Shown: one piece after another, positions 26,277 to 38,932 of the stretch | Layout: the number at the start of each line of letters is the position of its first letter | Position numbering within the stretch: the first letter of the stretch is position 1 | Assembly: GCF_032854445.1 (NCBI RefSeq) | Contig: NC_088300.1 | Location: 33,955,608 to 34,019,607, forward strand | Source of the DNA: Liolophura sinensis | Taxonomy: Eukaryota; Mollusca; Polyplacophora; Chitonida; Chitonidae | DNA length: 64,000 nucleotides | Reading direction: 5' to 3' | Translations under genes and position numbers: made by a program | Notes under the pieces: generated by a model | The model's input: only the letters and a program-made list of their open reading frames with translations | The model's database searches: none | Told to the model about the DNA's origin: nothing

Positions 26277-26528
26277 TTTATTTAGTTATTTGATTGGTGT
26301 TTTATGCCGCACTCAAGAATATTTCACTTATACGACGGTGGTCAGTATCATGGTGGAAGGAAACCGGGCAGGGCCCTTAGGAGACCATCGGCAGGCTGCT
26401 GTCATACATTCCCACGTACGGCTGGAGAGGAAGCCAGCATGAGCTGGACTTAGACTCACAGCATTGGTGATAGGCTCATGGATCATTACGCTGCGCTAGC
26501 TCACGAACCAACTTAGCCACGGAGGCGC
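26277..26528 (-). mobile_element. family A tRNA-derived SINE, full length, with target-site duplication
   Basis: Full element on the minus strand: tail at 26277 (TTATTTAGTTATTTGATTGG), head ending at GCCACGGAGGCGC. An exact 14-bp duplication, CGGACGTCAGAGAA, lies at 26263-26276 and 26529-26542. Confidence 0.92.
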
Positions 26529-27992
26529 CGGACGTCAGAGAAAGCATCTCGGCTAGAGCAAGGCCTTTCAATAATTTTACTGTATTTTAAAAAAGAAAAC
26601 CAAAAAAAATATCCCTTGTATGCGAGAAAGGTGTGAAATTTAAATTCCTCTTCAGCTGTAATAAATTCAGACAAAGAAATATATCATGAGATTTAATTAA
26701 TTTTTAATTAAGGTGTTATTAAATTAATTATTAGATGAAATGCCGTCTTCTCATTCCTATTAATGATTTTTCACTGACTGGCATTTGGTATTTAGAAGCT
26801 GCTGACTGAGTGCTAAAATGAACGACAAAAGATGTATCTGGGGGATGAATGTTGTTTGGGCCCGAGACGGTAATGTTACTCTCTGACATAATTGTGATAC
26901 CATTGTTGAATATTACACAGCTCGTAAATCACTGAATTTTACGTCTGTGGTGGTCCGTAAATGATACAGACCGCCCCCACAACACTGCGTGAAATGGCCC
27001 TTCGGCTACACGTAACTAATTCGTTCTAAACGCCCTCAAAATGATGTCTTATGCTGTAGTTTTGTGTTTTATCATATGTCACTTCATGGAGTTAGACAGG
27101 TAATGCTACGTCACGGCTTAGGCCAAGTAGTCTGATAGCAACGTGTTTGATTGTATTAAAATTCTCAACATGGCTGCCTCGACTAACACCAGCCATTTGT
27201 GCAGTTCATTTTGTTCCACTTGTTATTCGTTGAAATCTCATTAAAATAGTAAAGTACGATTGCTTTTTTAGAAAGCTTGAGGGTGCTGCTTTCTACTGAA
27301 ATATCTCTTAACCAGTGCTGTCTTTTCCTTAAGTACTATGTCAAACTCTAAGCACTCACTTACGCACTCAATCAATGTGTATGCCTTTCGCAGTCAAAGG
27401 TCTGGCAAGACACTTACACTGATATATACTACAATATCTTGCAGTAGAAAAATCAGGGAAATTCTTGAGTACAGCCTTAAACAACAGTGAAATGAAATAT
27501 AAAATGAATACATATAATTCGATGGTAAGTCTACTCTGTACTCCAACAACATATATACTTGTAGTTTTACAGAACTTATATCTATCGCAATATACAGCGA
27601 ATATTATTGCATATGTGCAGAGAGTTTTATGCATTGGTAACGGCCTGTAGAAGCCAGCTGATGTACGCAGGTATTACAGTTTGCGGTTGACTGATGTTTT
27701 TGTTCACAGCTGGGCACAATATACACTGGGTAAAGACGTTGTATGGCTGAATACGTTCACTTTTCATTCTATACAAATAACGATACACTGTTCTTTCCTC
27801 TTATTCCAGACACTGCATTTCACAATGGTTAAATATTTATATATATACACATTAGACGGTATCTTTTGTATTATTTATGCAACTTATACGAATGCATACG
27901 ATTTCAAAACTGTGGAAGCGGCGAACTCTTAACACTTTCGTAGTAATTATTTTTATTATTTATTTTGTCTATTACGGTAGTAAATAATACTT

Positions 27993-28247
27993 GTCGCCCT
28001 CTGTGGCCTTGTGGTTAGCATAGTAGCGCCGCACAATGACCCAAGAGCCTCTCTCCAATGTGGTGGCTGTGAGTTCGGAATATAGCTCATGCTAGTCTCC
28101 TCTCCTCGCATACGTGGGACGGTCTGCAGCAGACTGTGGAAGAGCGTTAGTTTTTCCCAAGGCCCTGTCAGGCTTCTTCACAACCATAATGCTTTTCGCA
28201 AAAGTGAAAATAAGTCCTGAATACTGGCGTAAAACACCAATCAAAAA
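27993..28247 (+). mobile_element. family A SINE, full length but diverged
   Basis: All segments are present in order (GCCCTCTGTGGCC head, CCAATGTGGTGGCTGTGAGTT, CTCATGCTAGTCTCCTCTCC, GGCGTAAAACACCAATCAAA tail) with scattered substitutions. No clear target-site duplication remains. Confidence 0.82.
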
Positions 28248-29339
28248 AAGTAGATAATATTTCTTACAGAAGCTGTCTTCATTTGCCTTTTTCGGGAGCA
28301 ATGACCGCACTTTCATGAACTTACCACAAGAATGCAGGTACCCGGGATATAAGGCCTTGAGTTGTTCAATTTCTTCCTTATTCGTGCCATTTTACTCTTT
28401 GTCCACCAGCAGGTGCTACTTAATTAACTCATTCTATGTAATTCGTTGTAAAACGTCTTGTCATGATTGCTATCTCTCAGTCTTTTTAATAGCTAGTGAG
28501 CGTATATACGTCGCATTCCTTAGTCAAATTTTAACAAAACAGTCTATTTGTTGCGTGCAGGTAAAATTAAATAGTACAACAACGTACGGTGGCGCCTGAC
28601 AGTCACGTTTAAGTTGCGCAAGTTGCACTTGCCTAATCCAAAATCTGAAAGTTTTTCCACTGGGAAAAAATCCATGCGCTTGATTGTTCTATGTCACGCT
28701 GATTGATCGTATTCATGCATAACATTTCAAAACTTTAGTCCTGCAATTTTTTGCGTCGTTTTTTTATCCGGTACGTCTGTCATTGAGAATCGAGAGCCTG
28801 TAATGTACACACCAACTACTGACATTGTCTGAGACATTGCCGTAAACCATCTACGCTCGAGGAAGATCCTAATTTACGCAATGATTAAAGAACATTCATA
28901 AGAAATGATCGCTGTATTTCTAGTAACATTTTGTTCTTTCGTAAATGAAGAAACACATCTAATGTAAATGTTTTCAAAACAAACCAAACTTGGCAATTTT
29001 TTTCAACATCATCAACTTATGCATAGTTTATTAGAATTATCAAGTATATGTCATGAGTCCATTGTAAATTAGCGTAAAAAAACCCAAATACTGAGAGAGG
29101 TCATAAAATCAGAAAGGCGTCAAAATACAGAACAAAAATGCGAAAAGTTATCTGGGCTGGAAAATGTATACAGCTCTTTTTATATCGCAGTGCTTGCATG
29201 TTGCATGCCTCGCAAATTATACCAGTCAAAGACGAGAATAAATTTATTAGAATCAAAGAGTCCTTTATACCGTTGCTTCTATCTTAAAGCCACAGTGCCA
29301 TCTACATACGTCAAAATTCTCAGCACCAGCATAGTCTCA

Positions 29340-29505
29340 CCTCAAACGACAGGCCCTTATCTATTGAGGTGGCGTGTTCGAAACCATTCGAAAGTTTGTC
29401 AGAGAGCTGGCAAAGGTGTCCTCTACTTCAAGTTGTCAATAAGGCGAAAAGGTTAAGTTCGGTGTAGAACAGAAAGAGCAATCAAATAAATGAATGAATC
29501 AATAC
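29340..29505 (+). mobile_element. very diverged SINE-like remnant
   Basis: A tRNA-like GTGGCGTGTTCGAAACC segment is followed downstream by CAATCAAATAAATGAATGAA, the tail type of family A. The middle is not alignable by eye. Confidence 0.3.
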
Positions 29506-31168
29506 GTCAACACTAAGAATCAAAACATAGTGTTGTTTTGTAAGGCATGGCTACGTTATGAATCATCATCTTATTTCTAGGCTCTAATCTAGGAAGTTAT
29601 GTGAAGCCCTTTGTGTACTCATCTAGGTGTGTTTGCTATTAATATTTATGTGATTAGTATATTTAGTGATTTTGTAGATTAGTAATGGAACAGAAAATGA
29701 ACGCAACTAACAAACTGAGCTCTGAACATGTATCACTGCATGTGCAGTGGGATTGGTTTTTACCAAAATGTTTCATGTGGACGCCTACAAATCTAGCAGT
29801 AGGCCTATATCTCGTCTCCTTGTGACGCCCTCGGTGATTCCTATACACGTATTTGTCACAGGTAACACAATGACGGTATATAGACAAAACATATGGGCAA
29901 TTGAGCTACTGTCCTTAAAACTACCCCATACCCTATTTGCCCATTTCCCAGCAATGATCTAAATAAAGAATCCAATTCTCTAGTTTAACAGCGTAAATCT
30001 ATTAAAACATTTATATTCGGAAAAGCCTTTATAAATTAAATTGCGCAGCTGCTGATCCTTTTGATTTATTTGCACATATACCTGAGAAGATCGCTGATTT
30101 CATTATTTTCAAGGCCAGTAAACAACATGTCTGTGTTAATTTGTGAGCTCAATTTACGTCACGAGGTCTTCGGCTTCCAGCAATCTCCCTATGTCAAAAT
30201 ATACGCTGTGTGGGTTTGCATAGTAAAGTTATGAGTTATGAAATAAGACAAGGCATAATTACTGAAGTAATATGAACAATATCCCCCCCCCCACCACCAC
30301 CACCAATCACCCACCCACCCAGCTGATTAATCACCTGCACTGAAATACTGACATCTAGTGCGCATTTCTAGTTATATCTACGTTTTGGTTACGTCACAAT
30401 TGGCTTGAAGCGTAAATTGAATCCATTTCGCTAGGCCAGAATAAATCCTTCAGTAAAAAGTATGGCCAGCGAGTGTTATATACTTAACCCCACTGGTTCA
30501 TTAAGTTTGACATAAGAATTGCTTTCATATCCATATCATATCAATGTTTGTGCAATTTAATGTTTTATGCTAAGGAAATCGCTGCTGTAGACCCCCTTAC
30601 CAGTTCACCTTTATTTAGGATTAATTTCCATATTTTATACGCCATTCTCTGCACTTATCGTTCTATTAACAACGTCATCTGAAAGTCACGCGTCGGTTTA
30701 ATGTTAGTAGCATCTTAAGTGGACTGCATAAAAATGATTGGTTTATGCTATAGCGACGAGAATATCATATTTAGCCGACCAGGCATGCAATGAATATGTA
30801 TATGTACCTCCTTTTGCACAAGATCACTCGGCCGTATTCGGAAGTTGACGGAAAAATCACGTGGGCATCGTTCCCACGTCCGATTGGCCTATAACGTAAA
30901 ACAATAGCCGTGTGTAATGAAGCTTGTCGACATATAGAGACATGCTTGGTAGCTTCTGGCTGAATGTGTAAAATGTACGGCTGTGTCTTTTTATAGTTGA
31001 AAACCTGGGAAAGTATAAAGACGGGGAATTTAAGCTTCGAGTTATTAACTTGTTAGATACCGAGCAGATATAGTGGGGATTGTCGGTGGATTTGTAACGG
31101 GCTTGCAACTTGTGTGAGCTGTGGAACTTTATAAGCACAGTTGTACAGTTTATATATATACAGACACC

Positions 31169-31260
31169 ATGGATGGTATGTTTCGAGAGAGCGTCAGGGA
31201 CCGGGTTGAGAATGAGTTACGCTCGCGACGTGTTAAAAAGAAACAGTCCGGCTTGAAAAG
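31169..31260 (+). CDS. HVCN1: voltage-gated proton channel (HV3-type), alternative first coding exon 1b
   Basis: Encodes the N-terminus of the short isoform: 30 residues plus two bases of the junction codon. The start is ACC ATG G, a strong initiation context. The peptide begins Met-Asp-Gly-Met-Phe and becomes strongly basic (Arg-Ser-Arg-Arg-Val-Lys-Lys-Lys). It ends TTG AAA AG before GTAAGAG, so splicing to 38379 yields Leu-Lys-Arg-Cys-Arg-Asn in frame. Exon 1a also ends in Leu-Lys plus two bases of an Arg codon, so the two exons are exact functional alternatives for joining exon 2. The short form lacks the acidic, serine-rich N-terminus of the long form and puts a basic cluster right at the membrane. 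The exon is too short for ordinary open-frame detection. Confidence comes from matching phase, donor and shared C-terminal triplet. Confidence 0.75.
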
Positions 31261-34009
31261 GTAAGAGTCTTCTTTTACAATCGGAGAGTTAAAAATATCT
31301 TTAACACCGAAACAAATATTTCAGGTCATTCTTTTACGACTTCACAGCTATTACTCGACGAAATTGTCGAGTGTGCTTTCAACGCGGCTATTCGAATCTT
31401 TCAGGTGTTCTTGAAAATGCAAACGTCGTATAATGATATTGGCAACTTTAATGTACATTAAAGGGCTGGTACCTCTTTCCGCTTGGAACGACATGTTAAT
31501 TTACTTCTGGAGTGGATAATTTCTTTTAAAGTTCCAGTATATGTTTACAACGCCCATGAATATTACAATGGGTTATTGATATTTTTCTGGTGTTGATAAA
31601 AGCGTATCTATAAGCAGCGTTCATGAAGTTCAGGAATGTATATTTGGACTTCGGAGCAGATATAGTCACGCGTGTAAAATACGTCTGTTTACTGCTATCC
31701 AAATCACCGTTTTAACTTGGCTTGGAAAGCGCTGCACCTGTTTTCAGTGTATGTAGACCTTTATACGCCCCCGCAAAATTCAATTTTAAGAACTGCTTAG
31801 TTCATTTATTGTTAATTCCATTTAAAAGCATCAATGTGGTGGATTCGTTTAACACTTTTTGTGCAAAAACGAATGTTTGGGACTTTCAGTATTTTATAGT
31901 CACAGTACAATTTCCGGCCTTTTCACGCGTCATCCCAAGACGAAAATCAAATAAAAGCTTTGTTGTCGATACGATGTTTTAAACCACACAAGATATTTCA
32001 TATTTTCGTTGCGGAATAGCTTTGCGTGTTTTCCATGATACTTAAAAACCTGGTAAATCGTGTAATGCGGTAGTTTAACAATTTCTTTCATTTGTATATG
32101 CACTTCAACTAGGTTTTTATATTATTTTAAACGAGGGATGCTTTGATCTTTAAAACTTTACTTAGTTGTTTAGTAGTTAACACCCTAGGTGATAATTTGT
32201 AGCCTATCCCACAATGTTATCTCTGTGGCTTTTTTGTGCAGTTTAGCTCCTTGCTTTAATCTACATTCCTGAACAAACGCATGATAGAACAGTACTTCTA
32301 ACTGAACATCCAGTAAATCTGATTATCTGCAATAACATATATTGGATTTGTAAACTAACTGTGATTTGTTATCACTGCAATAAATTACAAGGAATTAATT
32401 CTGAAAGAAAAAGGCAAGTAATTTGTTAACTTATGACATGCTTCACTGTATATTTTGCTACATTTTTTATTTCAAGAAATAGGATTTTTAATACTGCTGA
32501 AGTAAACCTTGAGGTGAATCTCTGGTGATTTTAAGGTTCATTTGAAAAACTGTATCATCTATACCCAGAATAGGACAAAAATAACATCTTCAAGTGATAT
32601 ATAATTTTCTGTACCCGCATAACCATCATATGATAAACCATCGATTGGCTTCGGTTTAATTCGGTTGTTAATACATCGCTTTTTTGTCATAAATACTGAG
32701 GCAGTCCAGCAAAGTATTTACAAGATCTATTGATCTTTGGAGATCTTTGTTTTATCTGTGTTCAGGTTTGCGTTTAAATATACAATTGTCACTGGAATAA
32801 CAAAGTACATCTGTGAGAATAAAGACAGTACAACATAACTATGGAGCATCTAATGTAAAATCTTGCATAGACCATGGAGAAAAACAGGTGTTTGACCGTA
32901 ACGCAATTAAGCCACGATCAAATTATATTTACATATTTATTTCGCTGCGGCGTGTATTTATAGATGCAATCGTTTATGTACATGTGCAGTAGCGTTTAAG
33001 CAACCTGCGGTCAGGTCATCCAGATGTCATTCACTCGATCGCGAGACATGTGTGCCACGTCATAACATCATGTGTATGTGTCATATAGATCGTGATAAGA
33101 AATTGACAAGCTGATTAATCAGTTCATCGGTTGATGGCTTCATTGATTAACCTAATCATGGCCTTAGCCTGTATGTTTTGAAGACCTGTACAGTTAATAG
33201 ACATATAACAGTGTCAGTTATGAAAACGATGTCTGGAGTCTTTGTTAGATAGATCATTGGAGACTTCAGATGAAATCTGATAGGTGCCGTTTTTACGTCC
33301 CTATTTAGCTGCGAAAGTAATCGCTCTCTAATAGGTGCACTTCCTTCTCAGAAAACTTAAAATATCATTAGGAGTTGTTACCTATATCACTATCTTTCAA
33401 ACAGCATAAAACTTTTTTTTAAAACATCAAGTTTTTCCTGTTGTTTTCATCCAAAAAGTCGCTCCAAATGACAATTTTTTTTAGCTACACTCTGTACCAA
33501 GAAGATTATTCTTGGCAATCGTATCATGCGTGCATTTCTCAATATTTGCCCTCAAATTGTCTTCAACAAACTTCCTTTCCAACCAGCAAATTCTTCTGAA
33601 GAAAAATTGTTCAGCAGATAATATAAAAATCTCACATGAATTTTGGTACACATATTGTTAAATGTTAAGTAAGGGTTCGAAGTACAAGGTATATCCTATA
33701 ACATATTCTCATCGCCATCTGGTTAAATCAGTGCAGACGCTACAGACGCTCACGTTTTCATAATACCATTCATTGAGTTTACCGATGTAAATTTATAATA
33801 TCTGAATACGCAGTGTATGGATGCACATTGCATTATGGAAATGAGAGAGAACAGTACGTGCATAATGTCAGAGTAACAAAATTAACATATTTTCAGTTTA
33901 ATTAAATCATGTGGGTATTGATACTTCGTATGTACTGATTTGGCTCACAGATACCTCTAGTGTCTTCTAAAGTTGCAAACGCATAAAAACCTGACCTGGC
34001 AATACACAA

Positions 34010-34240
34010 TGCGAAGTCTTGTCTCCAGTACTGATTGCTACGCAACGTCCATGACGACGTCATGTCTTCGGTACTGTTGCCTTGGTAGTTATGTGACATC
34101 CATAATGTGGTCGTGTCTTCAGTGCTGGTTGCCATGGTAGTGACGTGCGCGTGACTTCCATGACAACGTCATGAGTTCAGTACTGGTTGTTATAGTAGCT
34201 ACATGACTTCCACGACGACTTCATGTCTTTAGTTGCTATA
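34010..34240. repeat. degenerate ~60-66-bp tandem repeat, about 4 copies
   Basis: Blocks built around CATGACGACGTCATGTCTTC, CAGTACTGGTTG and TAGTTATGTGACTTCCA recur with substitutions. The minus-strand frame across it shows a matching repeat of Ser-Thr-Glu-Asp-type units, which is a by-product of the repeat. Confidence 0.65.
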
Positions 34241-36009
34241 TTTGAGACATAAATGCTTCGCTACAAAAGCGTTGTAAAATAATGTGTGTCGGACCCAGAA
34301 TACCAATGTAGCCTGTAGTAATGTCTGTCCACAGGGACTGTATTGTGACGCAGCAATAAAGAACACCAACAGTTTTATCGCACCCACGCTTGAGTTTATA
34401 TTTAGTAAACTCCAAATACAAAGTATTGGGAGAATGGTGAAGAAAACAAAGCCGTAGTAGTTCCTGTTAGATTATTTGCATGAAAATGACCAGATGAACC
34501 CCCCAAAAAATAATCGCAAAGCACGAATCTGGTATGTTTTATTTTCTGAGTATAGCGGCTTATCAATGCTTCCTTAAAAGATAGCTGTTCGAACTAATTT
34601 TGGACAGCTAAGAGAAAAACTCCAGTATATTCATGCATAATTTTTTTCTGAAATTCTAGTATGTGTGGATATACTGAATGATGGGTCATATAAAACCCTG
34701 AGCAAACTACACAAAGACTTCAAATAAAGCCTGATGTAGAATAAGTGTGAATCATATGATGTAAATAAACGCAAAATAAATCTCCTTTGTTCAACTGCCT
34801 TTGTGACTACAGCGCATGCACGAACGCTGATAATATCAAAACACGTACAATTTATTTTGGGATTGTCACCTCTGTCATTTCCACGTAAAATCAAGGCTTC
34901 CGTCTCAATTGACAGCTATGTTAAGCCGTGTCATGCTTTCTGTGTGTATAAATGGCGGCAACATATGCCAATGCAGGACAGGCTTTCGTTTTACACTGTA
35001 TAAATGCGTTGAATTGTAAACAAAAATTTTTTACCAAGCCCGAAATCTCTCGATACGGTCATATTAATTTCTTCTAAAGCGTACCGGTATGCACTTTAAC
35101 TGCATCATTTGTGCACTCACGCGACTTTAAGTACATTATAAGATTTTTATGGTGATACATATGTTCTCAACTGACCACTTAACTCGCCTGGACCCGTGAT
35201 CCAAAAAACCAGTTCAAATAAATCTGGTTGGCTGTTATGTGGAACTGCTTGTGTAATCACACGTTTCACACACAGTATATTATGAAATTATCCGTTAAGC
35301 CGCTTTAGATACGTGTAATATATTTAACTGCATATATGGTTCTGTATGTACAATATCGCCCATATTTCTGCATGGTTTTCTTCGTCTTGGTAAAGACAAA
35401 AAGAGAGACATTCTGAGCAGATTTAAAGCAGCTAACACAGCTAACTTATAAATGACTGGACTGGAATCGTTTTGACCAGTTACACAGCTCAATGTCAGAA
35501 TACTGCAGCAGACGCGTTAATCATTTGACCGAGTTTTATACATATGACAGGCGTCCATGAAGTAAAGATCATTTGGAAAAGCGTCAAATTCTACGCTGTT
35601 TTCTGTGAATTGTTCATTCACGATGGAATGTCTTATTGCCTCTCTCTCTCGAATTGATATGGAGTGAATGTGTTTAGCTAACTGTGGCCGATCCTCTGTA
35701 ATGAAACGAGTTTGTAAGGGGTGCAGGGATGAAGGCCCAATTCGTTGAAATTCTGGAAAATATTATTAAAACAATTGACACATTTTATTTGATAGGTAAT
35801 GCATATTTTAATCACATTTAGTACCGAACGAGGTATTTGCTCTGTACAGATTACATTGACAACGTCCATTTGTTTTATGACTGTGACGTTAACTCATAAC
35901 AAGAAACCTTTATGTGGGAGAACATTCCATGTTTGATACAGTGAGTGTCGTCCTACACACAGGCCTCTCGTTAAGAGGAGGTTAATAACCAATGTTAAAA
36001 GATGAGATG

Positions 36010-36115
36010 TCAGAAATTTTGCCAACCGGCTAACCGACGACTGACCTACCAACCAACCGACGAATGACCGATCAACCAACCGACAACTGACCGACCAACT
36101 AACCAACAGACAGAT
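36010..36115. repeat. ~27-bp minisatellite, 3-4 copies
   Basis: Unit is close to CCAACCAACCGACGAATGAC followed by CGATCAA, with diverged edges. Confidence 0.65.
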
Positions 36116-36891
36116 ATAGAGATACAGAGTTGCTTGGCACAGCTGCAAATAACGTGGCTATGCTGGACGCGATGTAACCTTCAAATTGGTAGTGCACGTT
36201 GTAGGAGTCGGGAATGTGGATAGACAGATGTGCTTTAAATGGCTGCACCTCTACTTCGCCGTACAAACTAGTCCAGACAAATCTCTTCGTCAGCGGACAT
36301 CGTACATTTTGAACTGACGCCCACCTTTGTGTCAAACGTCGACTGACAACGGCGGTAAAAAGGTCTTAATGTGTGTAGCGATATATAACAGTAAATGGAG
36401 TCGATTAATACTGAAATAGCCACATAATAAAATAAGCACTATGTCTGGTCAACTTGGCGCATGCATAGTAAAACATTTGTTCCACGGCCAGGTTAAAATC
36501 TTCTCGGGTGATACTGAAGGACGTCAACAACCAATCATATTGTACGTATGTATCCGAATATGCATATATTGAGACAAACCACTGATTCACGTTTTTATCA
36601 TCAGTCCAGCGATAATAATGGTGTTCCGTTAATTGAACGATGACAGTAAGAACAGTAGGCTTTCGTGTATGGTTTAAAAAAAACAGATTTAGCTGAAATT
36701 AATGGTAGCAATTTCTGTGACATTTTTCATCAAATGAAAAATATAAGAATCTGACACTATGAGGCTTTATTGCAGCTAGAATGCATAGACGTAATGAATT
36801 AATAGTCTGCCATTGTATTGATGAATGTGTGAAAGAGTCAGTTTAGTCAGTTATTGGCGAATTGAGCAATGGAATAACAAAAGAAGGAACT

Positions 36892-36938
36892 GATGAATGA
36901 ATGTATGAATGAATAAATGAATGAATGGATGTATGAAC
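36892..36938. repeat. GAAT/TGAA microsatellite
   Basis: Imperfect run of ATGAATGAATG-type tetranucleotides with a few substitutions. Confidence 0.8.
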
Positions 36939-38378
36939 GCATATTCGTTCCTTACTTCTGGTCTCTGTGTTTAACCTTCCTGAGCTGACATCACTGTTCA
37001 TAACTGATATTGCTATTATGTTTGTTGTAATCAATGTGCCTTTGTGCCTTACTTTGGGTAATTATGCTCAGAACACTATATGAAATAAAAAATACTGCGT
37101 GAGCGACCCCTGTCTTGGAGCTAGGTTAATGTGATTAAAGCTGTCCATTAATATTAAAGAGATTAGCATAGTCGTCCGTCCTTGAGTGCGGGTTATGTTT
37201 TTAGAGCGACCTGAAGAGATCGAGATCAGTATTCATATGATGCTGAATAAAACCTGGAATAATCAGTGCCCATTAATACGATCTCAACGTGTACATGCGC
37301 CACACGCCCAGAAGGGAATAGACAAAATATACATGAATAAATACATGTCAATGAATTAGGATACATGAATGATCGCTGTCAACAAGGTCTAGCCTTGTTA
37401 ATGTCCGTAATGTGAGCTTTGTATACATGTATGTTGTTAAATGTTTGAAGTATTTATCATAATTAACAGTGTAATTCGCTCGGTTTCTCTGCGGACGTCA
37501 TACCAAGATTCTTTTCAGACATTTTGCATTCTACCTTAGCACAAGAGTCTCGTTGAAATATTTAAAAGTATTTACAGTAAACTTTGGAATGCCAGTTACA
37601 CAATTCTCAAATGTTAAATTTTTAATATGTTCCTTCTTCTGATTTTAGAACACTGACGCCATTTAGCAGTCGACTATTTGCTATTTCGTGTTGTCTTACA
37701 TGAAATTTTCGGCATGGAGAACCCTTTACACGCCTTCCACCACAATGTCATATGCCAGGCGTGGGAAAGTTCAAGCACTCGGGTTTAAACCACACGTCTA
37801 TATTGGCTATTATTGTGTACATGAAAAAGTCTTGCTTTATGGCGTTAAAAGTGCAGTAATCCAAAAAGTAACCTTCAAAATCCAAAATAATACTAACTGC
37901 TATTTACTTTTTTTCACTTCTATATGCATTTTGATCGAAATAGAAGTTGATGAACCATAAGAAACAAGTTTTTGTACTCTTCAAATTCCAAGACAGCATT
38001 GTTAACCAGCTTATTCAGTGATACATATGTTACATACAGGCCAATGTGAACCTTGGTTTGTCGAGACGCATTAGACACTCAGTTCTTACCGATGTAGGTC
38101 ACATCGTCCTTATATTTGTTTGACACTGTAGACATTTAATCATTAAGGCCAATCTGAGCTTGTTGTACACGTCCAAAAGACAGACAGCTTTATTACCAGT
38201 TAACACAGAAACATGAAACCAGTAAAACAGCATTGCATGAAATATTAGATATCATTTTAGAGTATCATCAACAATTTGGTACGTAATATGTTTGACAGAC
38301 TCAAAATATTTCCGATCATTTCTTACCGCTAAACCTAAGCCGTAGTTTATTTACATGTTTGGTATTTTATACCTTCAG

Positions 38379-38503
38379 ATGTCGTAACAAACTGAACACT
38401 GGTCTCCATACCCACGTGGCCCTTATAGTTCTCGTCGTCTTGGTAACTCTAGACGCCTCGTGTGTGATTGGTCAGATTCTTTGTGACATCTTAATTATTC
38501 AAG
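38379..38503 (+). CDS. HVCN1: voltage-gated proton channel (HV3-type), exon 2: transmembrane segment S1
   Basis: First shared exon (residues 64-105 of the long form, with split codons at both ends). After a basic Arg-Cys-Arg-Asn-Lys stretch comes the S1 helix, about residues 77-104, containing the family core Val-Leu-Val-Thr-Leu-Asp-Ala-Ser. This aligns with human Val-Val-Leu-Asp112-Ala, so Asp89 is the selectivity-filter aspartate. The human Glu119 position is Gln96, while the Asp123 position is conserved as Asp100. The acceptor is TACCTTCAG and the donor GTGAGT; both phases fit the neighbours. S1 carries the Asp that makes the channel proton-selective, so its retention argues for a working proton pathway. 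Confidence 0.93.
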
Positions 38504-38932
38504 GTGAGTTGTTTCTCCCAGATTTTTTTCATAAACACATGACAAAGGCAATTACAAAAAGTAATTACAAAAGACAAAAGTCATCTTCCATTTGAACTTG
38601 AATGTAAATTTATTTGCCAAATGTCATCTTTACTAATTCATATTACTTGTATCGCAGGTAAGGTTTTCTAAATATGGAAGCCACTACTCTGACTGATCTT
38701 ATGCCTGACTGATTTATTCAGTGAGCCTGTATTCATATTTCCTTCAATGACTGACTGATTTATTCAGTGAGCCAGTAATCAAGACTTTCTTGAATTATTT
38801 GCTGACTGATGTTTGCATTATTAATCATTATGCAGCTGAAGTAATCGACATCTTGATAAAGATTTTTGTTTTGTGTTGTTTTTTTTTAATTCAATTCAAC
38901 AGAATAACAAATAATTATTCAAATGTTTTCAG
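38504..38932 (+). other. intron 2
   Basis: A 429-base GT-AG intron (GTGAGT ... TTTTCAG). It holds two copies of a TGACTGATTTATTCAGTGAG block about 56 bases apart (near 38706-38790) and a poly-T/AT-rich 3' end. Confidence 0.85.

Larger units (their letters stand above)
899..31168 (+). other. first intron of the long isoform, upstream of exon 1b
   Basis: About 30 kb of non-coding DNA between the two alternative first exons. It starts with a consensus GTAAGT donor and shares its acceptor with the short isoform at 38378. It contains the SINE copies and tandem arrays listed separately. The stretches 4240-6840, 6950-8380, 9427-10515, 11195-13290, 13618-15060, 16544-18070, 18426-21195, 21297-23270, 26543-27990 and 28248-31168 otherwise show only AT-rich unique sequence, homopolymers (a poly-C run near 12280-12297) and very decayed repeat debris; I see no supported exon on either strand in them. 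Confidence 0.65.
31261..38378 (+). other. intron between exon 1b and exon 2
   Basis: Starts GTAAGAG and ends TACCTTCAG. Mostly unique AT-rich sequence. Apart from the minisatellite-like blocks at 34010-34240 and 36010-36115 and a GAAT-type microsatellite at 36892-36938, I see no exon, SINE or conserved element. Confidence 0.65.

Noticed and set aside
31148-31161. TATA-like TTTATATATATAC upstream of exon 1b
   Set aside because: It ends only about 8 bases before the ATG; a start site 30 bases downstream of it would fall inside the coding exon.
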